A program made the translations under genes and the position numbers. Below the pieces are notes generated by a model. It worked only from the letters and a program-made list of their open reading frames with translations. It was not told the origin of the DNA and ran no database searches. A stretch of DNA of 64,000 nt from Aurantiochytrium sp. KH105 (lineage: Eukaryota; Sar; Bigyra; Thraustochytrida; Thraustochytriidae), in the NCBI GenBank assembly GCA_003116975.1, contig BGKB01000158.1:62001-126000 (forward strand). Reading direction: 5' to 3'. This document shows positions 19,703 through 29,236 of this stretch, piece after piece; position 1 is the stretch's first letter; the number at the start of each line of letters is the position of its first letter.

Positions 19703-21205
19703 ATGACGGCCTCGACGTCGACGAACATGTCGTCAACAGCACAGTGCAGCACAGCAACCTGGGGTTGCTGCGCAAGTAGTAACAACGTAGCGGCTACAGA
19801 GACGACAGTGAGCACAGGTGCAGCTGCGGTATGGGCAGAAGAGATTCTCGAGCGCGAAGTTGGAGTCGGAAAAATGCAATGGGCAATGCTTGCGGTGTGT
19901 GGCGGGACACAATTTTCGGATGCCCTCGAGCTCATTCTCTTGCCCTTGCTCGCGAGCGCGCTGACCGAGGAGCCAGAATCATCCCCTATGCGACTGCGCA
20001 CGGCGCAAGACGGCTGGCTTTTAAGCTTTTGCGTCTTTGCGGGTATGCTCGTAGGAGCACCCGCATGGGGCTGGGTTGCTGACAAATTTGGACGGCGCGT
20101 TGGCACCTTTGGGACAGCAGCGCTCGTCGGCGTTGCGGGCTTTGGTAGCTCGCTCGCTTCGAGCCTCGCAGAGCTCTTCACTGCACGTTTTTTTGTTGGT
20201 TGCGGGCTTGGCGGCGCAAGTTGCGCTCTTGCTTGGTTTTCAGAAAGTTTGCCGCCTCGCAAGCGTGAACCCTGGCTCGTGGGATTCTTCTTGTTCTTTT
20301 CAGTAGGTAGTGTGGCATGCGCTGGTCTTGCATGGGCGACGCTGGGTGGAACAGGTGATTGGCGTCTCTTTTTGCGCCTTGCGTCCATGCCAAGCCTCGT
20401 CGTTGCTGGCCTAAGTCTCGCTTTGCCGGAGAGCGCTGTCTTTGTAGCAACGCGAGGTGACCGCGTTCAGGCATCCGAGATTCTTCAGGGCATGGGCCAG
20501 GTGAATGGCAGACAGATTGGCCTCGAGGCTGATGCGACGCGCGTAGAAACCACCTCGTTCATCACTCGGGAAATCGATTGCGATGCCAGGAGAGATGACG
20601 CAAAGGATAAGAGCACCAAGCCTATTTTGGCGCTGTGCGGACTTTTTGCGGTCATGGCAATTGTATATTATGCGCTCGTTGAGCTCAGTGTCATGTATCT
20701 TTGGCCCGAAGATGGAGATGGCCTGTCCGATTCTACCTTTTTACAGATTCTCATTGTCAATGCCGCTGAGTTGCCTGGACTCTTTGGCGCGTTACACATT
20801 GTCAAGCGACGTGGCTCGCGCATTTCTGTGGCACTCATGTTTGCCATCTGCGGCGGTTTTTGTCTTGCTATGGCAACGATTGCTTTTGTCTTTCCAGCAC
20901 CAGGCAAATTTCTCGAGACCTTGTTGCTCTTTGGAGCAAGGGCTTCAGCGCTTGGGTTCAACCAAAGTCTTTGGATCTACAGCTCTACGTACTTTACTGC
21001 GCAACATCGTGCTCTGGGCGTTGGCGCGGTGACTGCATTTGCTCGCATTGGAGGTCTCATCAGCCCTATTGTGGGTCAGCTTCTCTTCGATCGTTCGCCG
21101 GGGACTGCTTTGATCAGTTGCGCTGCTCTCTGCGCAGCTGCTGCTCTTGCAAGTCTTGGCGTCTTGCCTGACGTTTCACAGCGGCAAGACTGGGAAACAA
21201 GCTGA
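19703..21205 (+). CDS. Major facilitator superfamily transporter (SV2/organic-ion or sugar-transporter type)
   Basis: 500 residues from the ATG at 19703. After about 65 Ser/Thr/Ala-rich residues the chain shows the MFS pattern of twelve helices in two sixes. The signature between helices 2 and 3 is clear (GWVADKFGRRVGTFG), helix 4-5 carries ARFFVGCGLGGASCALAWFSE, and a polar central loop (about 245-300) separates the halves. This fits the SV2/organic-cation group of proton- or ion-coupled carriers. The substrate cannot be read from the sequence. The equivalent loop in the second half (VKRRGSRISVALMFAICGG) is degenerate, as is common. Convergent with the cyclin gene. Confidence 0.85.
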   Translation: MTASTSTNMSSTAQCSTATWGCCASSNNVAATETTVSTGAAAVWAEEILEREVGVGKMQWAMLAVCGGTQFSDALELILLPLLASALTEEPESSPMRLRTAQDGWLLSFCVFAGMLVGAPAWGWVADKFGRRVGTFGTAALVGVAGFGSSLASSLAELFTARFFVGCGLGGASCALAWFSESLPPRKREPWLVGFFLFFSVGSVACAGLAWATLGGTGDWRLFLRLASMPSLVVAGLSLALPESAVFVATRGDRVQASEILQGMGQVNGRQIGLEADATRVETTSFITREIDCDARRDDAKDKSTKPILALCGLFAVMAIVYYALVELSVMYLWPEDGDGLSDSTFLQILIVNAAELPGLFGALHIVKRRGSRISVALMFAICGGFCLAMATIAFVFPAPGKFLETLLLFGARASALGFNQSLWIYSSTYFTAQHRALGVGAVTAFARIGGLISPIVGQLLFDRSPGTALISCAALCAAAALASLGVLPDVSQRQDWETS

Positions 21206-21584
21206 CAACGCACTCCATCCTGATAAGTTGAGATTGAGATCTGCCTTGAAATATAAGCTCCTCCTCAAAAGTTTCCAGCAAAAGCCTCTGATCTTCTTCG
21301 GTCGATATCTCATCTTTAAAGGGAGAGAGAGAGAGCGCGAGCGCGCGTATACGGGATGTCTGTAGCGACCTCTGGACCCTCATGTTCTTTTAGATGTCTG
21401 TAAGTGTGCGTTTCCTTGGAACATTTCACAACTCAAGCTCGCTTGAATCTACAATATACAAAATCCATTTTCGACATTATTGACGTTGTCGTCGTCCTTG
21501 ATTACGGTTCGTAGTGTGCGTAGCTCAGCGTGCATCAAAGCTCGAGAGCGCGACATATTTTCGATGATCCTTTCGAAGTCTAGC
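21206..21584. other. 3' flanks of convergent MFS and cyclin genes
   Basis: 379 bases with a (GA)n run (about 21320-21340) grading into GAGCGCGAGCGCGCG. No frame with protein character; presumably two 3' untranslated regions back to back. Confidence 0.5.
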
Positions 21585-22928
21585 CTAGTCAATAACAAAG
21601 CGGCACGAAGATCGATGAGGCCCAGCGTCAGAGTTTGAGCGACGCAAATAGCGAGAAGGAGGGAGAGGAACGGTCGCGCTGGAAACACTCGAATCGCCAC
21701 CGCAAGTGTTTGCAGGATCGGCAAATTCACCTGCAAACGACAGCGAAGACCCGTCTGCAGCTCCTGCCGCAGGCGGAGTCGTTGCGGGATTGGAAGCTCC
21801 ACTGTGCTGCAAAAGATGTTTTGTACGCTTCTCCATTGTTGCGGTGAGCGCCTCAAGTTTCGTGGCCTTGGCAACATCGAGTTCCTTTTGCGGGAGGCCC
21901 TCGAATCCTGCGGTCTGCGCCTGGTTGCGAAGCTCAAAATACAGCTGCGCGTACTGTGAGGCACTGACTCTCACGTTGAATTGAACGCAGGTTAGAAACT
22001 GGGACTCCCATCGGTTGACTTGCTCCAGAGAATATGGCATGAAAATGCTAAAATCCTCGTTGACCATGCTCAGGTCGTCCCATACCTTGCTGGCAAGAAG
22101 CAAGGCGGTCATGACAATGGCTTTCCAGTTGTAAGGGTTGAAGGCCTCAGGACGGTCCGCGCATTCAATGAGACGCTCAACGTACAAGAGGCAAATGATA
22201 TTGCATTCCTCCGAGCATTGTGCGGTGACGAACATGTTGCGAATATACTCGCGCAGGATGGCCGGGGATGGTTTCGGGACGTACGGCAGCTGGCACTGAG
22301 GCTGCCGCACGTGGTCTTTCAGAGTATCGCGCAGGCTGATCTTACGCATCGCATGAACGAGATCGTTCTTTTCGGCGGTGGAAAACTCTGTCAGTACACC
22401 TCTGGGGCGGGCCTGGAGAGCAGAGGCTGGTGCCACATCAGACCTCGTCTCCATTGTGGAGATGCGGAAGCAGTTTTCGTCCTTTTCCTTTTCCTCCTCT
22501 TCCTCTTCGCTATCTCCAGACCTCTGATTCTCGTGATGCGCACCATTGCTCGGGCCAACATCGACGAGCGAGGCATATTCGTCATCGTCTTCGGGATCGT
22601 ATTCGTCCTCGCTTTCGCTATCGCTAAACTCGTGCGTGAGAGCTGTAGCGACCTTGTACGTTGGCTCATTGAAGCAGTCCAAACTAGGCTTGCCGAGCGA
22701 GCGAGGACGGGTGCTCTTGTCATTGTACGCATCCGTGGTGGCCATCATGGCGCAAAGACGGCGCGCGATCATCTCCATGGTTGCGTCCTGGTTTGGGTGG
22801 GCCATGGTGGTATCGACCTTGACGGTGGAAGTCGAATTGTGTCGGCCGTATCGTCGCCGACTCGCAATTATCGCGTCGAGCTGGCGCATTTCTTCTTCGT
22901 CTTCTTGTTGTTGGTGTTGTTGGTGTTG

Positions 22929-22959
<31 letters not shown>

Positions 22960-23159
22960 TCAGAGAACTGCTCCTCGGCGGTGGCGTCTCGCGTCGCCGT
23001 TTTCGAGGGAAGAGGCGGAGGTGCCGGCGGCAAAAAGACCTCGTCCTCCTCGTCGGACTCGAACTCGGACGTGGAGGCGGCTTTCTCCTCCTCTACCTTT
23101 CGGGCGCTGCCAGGCGCCTCTGCTGCTGCTGCAAAGTAGTCATCGGCACCGTCGTCCAT
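21585..23159 (-). CDS. CCNY: Cyclin Y-like protein
   Basis: 524 residues, ATG at 23159. The first 280 residues are disordered and acidic with a polyglutamine/Gln-His tract (about 65-85). The cyclin box begins near 300: YVERLIECADRPEAFNPYNW, then KAIVMTALLLASKVWDDLSM, then WESQFLTCVQFNVRVSASQYAQLYFELR. The ASKVWDD motif, the following hydrophobic core and the YAxxYFELR end match cyclin Y (partner of CDK14/CDK16 at the plasma membrane) better than Pho80-type or cell-cycle cyclins. A Ser-rich RRSNSDAG near the C-terminus resembles the 14-3-3-binding phosphosite region of cyclin Y. The N-myristoylation signal of animal cyclin Y is absent here (it starts MDDGADD), so membrane targeting would differ. 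Confidence 0.85.
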
Positions 23160-24226
23160 CTCCGCCCCCCTCCCTTTTTAAATCTCCGCAAGAACAACGA
23201 GTAGAGCCCAAGTCCACGTCACGCCCAAGGGTCACGCCACGTCAAGCCAAGACTTGCTCCGCTCCGTGCAATTTATGGGGTCCGTCTGATCTGCGCGCCT
23301 CCGTGCCTTGTCCGCCTCGCTTCGGACCACGCCACCTTTCCCGTAAGACCTCCCAAGGTCCCGGACCGCGCCGCTCGCTGCCAAGACAGACAATTCTACT
23401 TTCGCCGCCGCTTCAGCCAGCCGCTCGCGCCGCTCGCGTTGCAGCTCTGCAGGCCCGCGCCCGGGCCGCCGCGCGGGGCTGGGGCTGCCGAGCTTCGAGG
23501 GCACTGCACCGCCCGACGGACCTGAGAGCGCTCACTGCGACTCGAGACGGCCCGGCACGATGAAACCGCGCAGGGACACACGCGCAGAGTCCCTCCCGGC
23601 AAGATGGCGGTCTTTCATTCGCACTCGTTCGTTCGTCCCTCGCTCGTCGCCGCCACTGATCGATCGATCCTTCTGAACTGATCGATCGGTCTGGGCGCGC
23701 GCGACTCGGGAGCCAGCCGGCCCGCCGGAGTCTCGGGCGCGCGGGACTTGCATGTTGGTTGCTCTTGGCAGAGCGGAGAACGGAGTCGGCAAGCAGAGGA
23801 GGGAGGAGGGAGACAGAAAAGCGCCGCGAGGCGAGAACGAAACGACTGAAACGAAACGACAGAAACGCACTGCCATGCCCACACTTCGCCGAGAACCCGC
23901 GCGCGCCGCGATCGGAAAAGAGAGGAGAGAGGGAGGGGGAAGAAGCCGCACTGATTCGTGCGACTTGCTTGCTTGCTTGCCTGGTCGCTGAGAAAAAGAG
24001 TTGCGCAAGGTTCCGGTATTAGTGTCTACTGTGAGGCAAAGAGGCAGGCAGGTTTGATGCACACTGAGTCGTTGGAGTGCAATGTGCCCATGTCAATTAA
24101 CGTCCACTTTCAGTCCAGTCCGAACCCTGCTTGACACTCTTCATCACTAACAGTAAAACATGTTTTTAATGATGATATGTCCAACAGGATGCGCCAGACC
24201 TTGACAAATCTCAAATTGGGCGCGCG
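23160..24226. other. 1.07 kb divergent upstream region (cyclin Y-like and 7TM genes)
   Basis: GC-rich near the cyclin start, then purine-rich (23780-23960). GATCGATCGATC-type repeats lie at about 23655-23690. Overlapping frames on both strands are Arg/Ser/Pro-rich and lack family features. No gene called. Confidence 0.5.
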
Positions 24227-25192
24227 ATGAGCTTTTTTGATCAGTTCGTTCGCAATGAGACAACGACCATTATCATCGACGACGCCTTTGTCGCCACGGA
24301 TACCTTTGTGCGTGTGCGCGTAGCGCAAAGATGGCTCAATAGCATCTTTCTCGCGATTTTGGCAGTGGTTTGGGTAGTTTTGTTGACCGCGAACCGTCGA
24401 CCTGACATAGTCGGGCCCCAAAAAAACATGATGCGAGTTCTTCTGGGGTTCACGGCGTTCTTGACTACCTGTACGATCTCCACGCTGGTTATGGCTTATG
24501 TCTACTTTGACAAGTCGGATTGGAGGATATGCGCCAACCTTGCGGCTATCCCTACGGTCTTTTACATTTCGTCGCAGGGATTTGCGTATGCGATCTTTCT
24601 TCGACGCTCAAGGGTTTCTTTTGGTGTGGAAGGCAGGTTTTTGCATGCTATGCGGTACATTGCTCGCATGAGTATCATAAGCACGCCCGGAGTTGTCATC
24701 GCCATCGCCATAAGCACAAGAGGAGTTCTGCTACCGAATAGCGTTTGTGTGCAATCCTATTATTGGGTGATTGGGGTTGTTTCGATGATGGCCAACTTCG
24801 TCATCTCGTGCGCATTCTTGTCGCTCTTTGTGGTTCCTGTTCTTGAGCACACAAGGAAGGATGTTTCGGCATCTGAAAGCACGCAAAAAATGGCGCGGAC
24901 ACTCAAAAAACATTTCTTCTACTCTTCGTTTGGCATCGTGACATCAACTGTCTTTCTAGGGTCATCGTCGGCATTACAAATGTACTCGCAACTTTATGGT
25001 GTCGGCGCTGACTATCATCTTCTCCTCCTTGACTTTGCAATGGGTCCTTGTGATGCGTTTTGTAATTTAATCAGCATTCTCGGCATCACAGCCGCTGTTT
25101 GGCGACGGCCTGCACCCCGCTTGACAATCGTTCGATCATCAAATCTTACACGACCCCAGCAGCAGAACAGGCGCACGATTCGGTCACCATAA
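24227..25192 (+). CDS. Seven-transmembrane receptor-like protein, tandem copy 1
   Basis: 321 residues. A hydrophilic N-terminus (about 1-37) is followed by seven hydrophobic helices: about 38-60, 72-98, 105-130, 143-165, 178-205, 230-258 and 270-298, with a short polar tail ending RTIRSP. The topology is GPCR-like. It is paralogous to the next gene: shared blocks include FVRNETTTIIIDDAFV before helix 1, TRGVLLPNSVCVQS between helices 4 and 5, and CDAFCNLISILGIT in helix 7. Classical class A DRY or NPxxY motifs are not seen, nor did I recognise class E/cAMP-type signatures, so ligand and G-protein coupling are unknown. The IIIDDAFV block is the best-conserved piece and probably functional. Confidence 0.75.
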   Translation: MSFFDQFVRNETTTIIIDDAFVATDTFVRVRVAQRWLNSIFLAILAVVWVVLLTANRRPDIVGPQKNMMRVLLGFTAFLTTCTISTLVMAYVYFDKSDWRICANLAAIPTVFYISSQGFAYAIFLRRSRVSFGVEGRFLHAMRYIARMSIISTPGVVIAIAISTRGVLLPNSVCVQSYYWVIGVVSMMANFVISCAFLSLFVVPVLEHTRKDVSASESTQKMARTLKKHFFYSSFGIVTSTVFLGSSSALQMYSQLYGVGADYHLLLLDFAMGPCDAFCNLISILGITAAVWRRPAPRLTIVRSSNLTRPQQQNRRTIRSP

Positions 25193-25833
25193 GCAGCTAC
25201 TAACCATGTTGAACCTTCACGTAATCTGGATTTCTCGTGCAAACACCTTCAGGGACCAGAAAGATGGAGAGGTCAGCCAAGGCTTATCTCCGCTAAAGTT
25301 GACGGTGAAAATAAAAGGAGACAAAGCGGATGCAGCCGCAGATTTAGACAACACATGCGACGCGTCCCCAACTTTACCTTGCCTTTCTCCTGACCATAGT
25401 TCGCATCCTCGGCTCTGAAAAAAGGTCTAACTGTAAGTCATTTTTCAAGTTGTTTCCGGGCTCAGACCAGGAACCTTTTTATTTTCTTCTCTCCTTTCTT
25501 CACACTGCGCCCATAGAGCGGGGAAAACGCAGCGTGGTTTTGTCTGTTGAATCTTTGTCGGGTGCCCCTGGCCCGGCGGCGGGCGGCTGAGCTGAGCTGA
25601 GCTCAACTTCCTAGGCCAAGGCCTAACTTTAAGCAGTCAAACTTCGGACAAAGAGCAGAAGTCAGAGTCAAGCAAGCTTCGCTTACATAGGAGCCTTTAC
25701 CTGAAAAATAATCAACCGTGTGGGAAGCGATTTGGTTGGAACGGTACATGGATACTACCTATCCGTGGCGGGGCATCAGTCCACGTGAGCGGCTTCGTGG
25801 ACGAACGCGCCGGGCGTCTTCGTGGAGGACGTC
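25193..25833. other. Intergenic between the two 7TM paralogues
   Basis: 640 bases. An AGCTG repeat ending in a palindromic AGCTGAGCTCA lies near 25586-25605, and an AGGCCTA motif follows at 25619. The longest frame (25206-25418, 70 codons) shows no family features. Longer 5' flank of copy 2 than a duplicated unit alone would need. Confidence 0.5.
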
Positions 25834-26883
25834 ATGGGATGGCTCTATGACGACCTGGTCCGCAACAAGACAAACACTATCATTGTCGACGATGCCTTCG
25901 TGGAAACTGAGACGTTTAGGCGCATGCGAATCGCGCAACAGCTTCTTTCGTGCGTACTTTTGGTGGTTCTTGTCGTAGCTCTGCAAATTTTGGTTGCCGC
26001 GAGCATGAAACAGCTGCTTCCGAAACCCAAGAGGAGCATGTTGAGGATTCTCATTACGAATGTTGCCATTATGACAGCATGTGCAGCTTCCACGCTCTTC
26101 CTCAGCTTTGCCAAGTTTGAAGAAACAAGTTGGAAATCATGCGCGAATTTTGCAGCATTGCCAACGTCTTTTTTCATTGCATCACAGAGTCTCTCATATC
26201 TCATTTTTCTTCAGCGTTCCCGCCTTGCAGACGACAATACGGGGTGGCCCTTCCGAATGATGCGGGCCATTGCAAGTGCGAGCATTTATAGCTCCCCATT
26301 TCTGATCACTACAGCTGCGTTAGGAACGCGTGGGGTCCTATTACCAAATGGTGTATGCGTACAATCGTTTCCTTGGGTATTCGGCATAATGTCCTTGCTC
26401 GCCAACCTTGGAATTTCATCTGCCTTTCTTGGATTGTTTTACTTTCCGATGCGCAAATACTCGACCGCGAAATTTAAATCGGTATCGGCAGCCGCAAGTA
26501 CAATAACAATGGCAAGAACCCTCAGGTTTCACTTTCGCCTCTCGCTCCTTAGTATTTGCACGACGTCGATCTCCATGGGAGTCTTTGCTAGTCTTCATCT
26601 TTACATCACTTTTCATGGGGGCAAGACCATCTATCATCTTCGTTTAGTCGACTATTTGATTGGTGCCTGCGATGCTTTCTGCAACTTGTTTAGTATACTT
26701 GGCATTACAAGTGCCGCATGGAGACAGTCTCTATCATCGCGTCGCGTGACACATCTTCGAAGCCAGCGCTATACTAGCAAGATTAACAGCAAGAATCACA
26801 GTAGGGGAAACCGCAACAGGACGCGGATCCGATCCTTGCCGTCGGCGGAAGCGACACAGAGCAGTATGACGACAAGCAGTTAG
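25834..26883 (+). CDS. Seven-transmembrane receptor-like protein, tandem copy 2
   Basis: 349 residues from the ATG at 25834 (MGWLYDDLVRNKTNTIIVDD). The frame also contains a GTG four codons earlier, but only the ATG aligns with copy 1. Seven hydrophobic segments lie at positions equivalent to copy 1, and the blocks IIVDDAFVETETF, SQSLSYLIFLQRSRLAD, TRGVLLPNGVCVQSF and GACDAFCNLFSILGIT line up. The tail is longer and very basic/Ser-rich (about 300-349), a plausible phosphorylation and scaffold region. Divergence between the copies is considerable, so the duplication is not recent. The function is unknown; receptor-like topology is the only support for a signalling role. Confidence 0.75.
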   Translation: MGWLYDDLVRNKTNTIIVDDAFVETETFRRMRIAQQLLSCVLLVVLVVALQILVAASMKQLLPKPKRSMLRILITNVAIMTACAASTLFLSFAKFEETSWKSCANFAALPTSFFIASQSLSYLIFLQRSRLADDNTGWPFRMMRAIASASIYSSPFLITTAALGTRGVLLPNGVCVQSFPWVFGIMSLLANLGISSAFLGLFYFPMRKYSTAKFKSVSAAASTITMARTLRFHFRLSLLSICTTSISMGVFASLHLYITFHGGKTIYHLRLVDYLIGACDAFCNLFSILGITSAAWRQSLSSRRVTHLRSQRYTSKINSKNHSRGNRNRTRIRSLPSAEATQSSMTTSS

Positions 26884-27558
26884 CTCTTTCAATGTTCTCC
26901 ATGTGACAAGATGCTCGAAGAGATACATGGGCAAGATGCATTCACTGTCAGCAATGAACCGACTGAGTGCCCCGCTCACCTTCCCGTCTCATCTGAATAT
27001 CATCAAGTGTTTTGTCTGGCCTCGTAGCGCGTCCGCGACCCAGCTCGGGTTCTACGATCCCATTGCCACTTGAACATGGACTGCGCGAAATCGTTCAGTC
27101 CAATTTTTTTTCCATGTCCACATCCCAAATGATAGAAGGACAAGACTGCTCTCTGTTGACTGTGTTGCGGGGGGGGCAGCGCACGCTGACGCTCGCGGCC
27201 CAAGTCCCGCGCCTCGGACGCTCGCATCACTGCAATCTGCATCGCTGACTCTCCCCGTTCGAAGTGTGACCAACGCGGAGGCGAGTTAACATGTAAGATG
27301 GCGACCATCATCGACGCGGCACACAGAACCCTAGCCCACCCCCTGCGAGCCGTGCGCTGATATGTAGTCTGAATTTCTAATGCGGCAGTATATGAGTCCG
27401 TATCCGCACCGACTGAAAGACCTCACAGTCAAGTGGGCGGAGGCGAGGCGAGGCGAGGCAAACACGCAAGCCCAAGTCCAGCCAAGCAAGCAGCTGCAGG
27501 TCGGCAACCGGCCGGCTTGCTGCTCGCGCGCGGCTGAACAGGGCGGAGGCAGGTCGCC
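26884..27558. other. Intergenic with a GGCGA repeat before the next gene
   Basis: 675 bases. A (GGCGA)n run at about 27438-27459 lies about 100 bp before the ATG at 27559. Short open frames on both strands have no protein-family character. Confidence 0.5.
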
Positions 27559-28608
27559 ATGGAGTCGCGACGCTATCTGTGCGCCTTCTGTCTGTCTCTG
27601 CTAGCGACAGTGCTCACGGTATGGGTTTGGAACGAGGACGTCACTGGCGCACGCGACGGACGAACTGATGCGCTCCGTGACGACCTCTTGCCGGCCGACA
27701 CGGTCGAGCTCGATCTCAACATCAAATTGACAACCATCCTCGATGACGACGAGAGAGAAGCGAATGAGGCATCCGACCTCATCGAGGAAGACGCGCCGTG
27801 GTTGCTTGTGCGATCATACAATCCATCGCAAGCAGCGTGTAAGCGAATGGTTGAATGGGCTCTCCAAGTGCACGGGCACGCCTCTGGAATGACCATCAGC
27901 CTTGACATTACACTGATGGAGCAAGGCGTCGCGGCGCAGCGCCTGTGGGATGCAGGGCTTCCTTCGTGGGTCGAAATTCATGAATGGAGGGATGCCGAGG
28001 TGAAGGAAATGTACCCTGTCTTTGAAGAAGACGTCTTGCAGAAGCACAGCTGGAAGCGAGTCACTAAAAAGAGGGCGCTCAGTCTTGGCTGGGCGTTTCA
28101 TGCCTCTGCTACCAATGCCTGGTACCAGAAGATTCAAGGTAAGCGTCCATCGTACGTCTGGGTTTTTGAAGACGACGTTGGCTTTTCCGGTGATCTTTCC
28201 GTACTCTTCGCAGCAATGAAAGAGTCAAAAGCAGATCTTCTTGCGCACAACTTCCACCCATTGGATCCTTCGTTCTTCTGGCGTCGCATGGTGAGCGATG
28301 CTTTTAATCAGGCAATTCCCTTAAAGAAGCGCTTGTACGTGCGCGAGCACGTGGAGCGTTTCTCTGCCCGCTTTCTTGATGGTTTACATGACCAAGCAGC
28401 TAATCATGGTATTGTGGCTTGGTCGGAGGTTTCCATTCCTTCCATTTGTCAATACCTCAACATGACGATTGGCCAAATTGACAAGAACTACATCTCCGTG
28501 CAGAACTACGGCAACGCAGTGCGCATCACGGAGAGTGAATGGAACGCGATTCTCACCAAAAATTCGACTGAAGGGCGTAATAAGTTGTACCATGCCTTGA
28601 AATACTAG
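27559..28608 (+). CDS. Type II membrane, glycosyltransferase-like protein
   Basis: 349 residues, ATG at 27559. A signal-anchor helix (about 6-23) follows a short RR-containing cytosolic tip, the layout of Golgi glycosyltransferases. The catalytic-looking core has KRALSLGWAFHASATNAWYQ then YVWVFEDDVGFSGD, where E-D205-D206 sits at the end of a hydrophobic strand, as the metal-binding DxD does in GT-A fold enzymes. A later WSEVSIPSICQYLN block and a conserved-looking C-terminus complete a domain of about 270 residues. I could not assign it to a named GT family. The donor and acceptor are unknown, but Golgi location and a GT-A fold are reasonable inferences. Confidence 0.65.
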   Translation: MESRRYLCAFCLSLLATVLTVWVWNEDVTGARDGRTDALRDDLLPADTVELDLNIKLTTILDDDEREANEASDLIEEDAPWLLVRSYNPSQAACKRMVEWALQVHGHASGMTISLDITLMEQGVAAQRLWDAGLPSWVEIHEWRDAEVKEMYPVFEEDVLQKHSWKRVTKKRALSLGWAFHASATNAWYQKIQGKRPSYVWVFEDDVGFSGDLSVLFAAMKESKADLLAHNFHPLDPSFFWRRMVSDAFNQAIPLKKRLYVREHVERFSARFLDGLHDQAANHGIVAWSEVSIPSICQYLNMTIGQIDKNYISVQNYGNAVRITESEWNAILTKNSTEGRNKLYHALKY

Positions 28609-29236
28609 ATGAACTGAATGAACGAAATTGACTTTTCTTCCAACCATCCATCACCTTGGTGTCAGGGCTCCAGACGAGCCAAGGGTAGACACTTTGGGTG
28701 CGAGTGGGTTTTTGATTTTTCTGTCGATTGAAATTGAACTCCAAGTGCATGCATTACCTACGTGTTCATCATGGAGTGATCTGCACAGTTTACGCTCATT
28801 TTGGTTTTTTCAACGAGGTTTTCCTTTTCCAAAGCGAGTTCAGCCAAGGCCAAAAAGCAAAAAAAATCACTCCACTTTTTTTTTGGCATCATGCAAAGCT
28901 ACCACGTCACAGTCAAGTGTTGATGTGGACGATTTTGCAAAGTCTAATATCCCCTGATTAAAACTAAGTTAGTGTGTAAAACTGCGTTCTTTGTTGGTTT
29001 CGAAAACTTTCTAACCCAAACCTTGGGTTTAAAAAACTACAAAGTTCATCGATAGGCCTACTAGGCCTACTACTTTCAATACAGTGGGAGATCGTGCAAT
29101 GCGTGCGAGGCGATGCTAACCGTGGCACCGCAAACCTTGAAACGCGCGCTTTCATTTGCCCAAACTTCTGGGTTCGTGGGCGCAGAAGAAGTGGCGCGAG
29201 GGCGGTGCGCGGGAGCCCCCCCTTCCGGTTCATCAC
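28609..29236. other. Intergenic left of the transposable element, with two TAGGCCTA octamers
   Basis: AT-rich for this window. A near-palindrome AACCCAAACCTTGGGTT lies at 29013-29029, TTTAAA sites lie at about 29028-29033, and two TAGGCCTA octamers at 29053-29060 and 29062-29069. The left end of the piggyBac-like element should be here, but no terminal inverted repeat could be proven. The longest frames are shadows or start at TTG. Confidence 0.5.
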
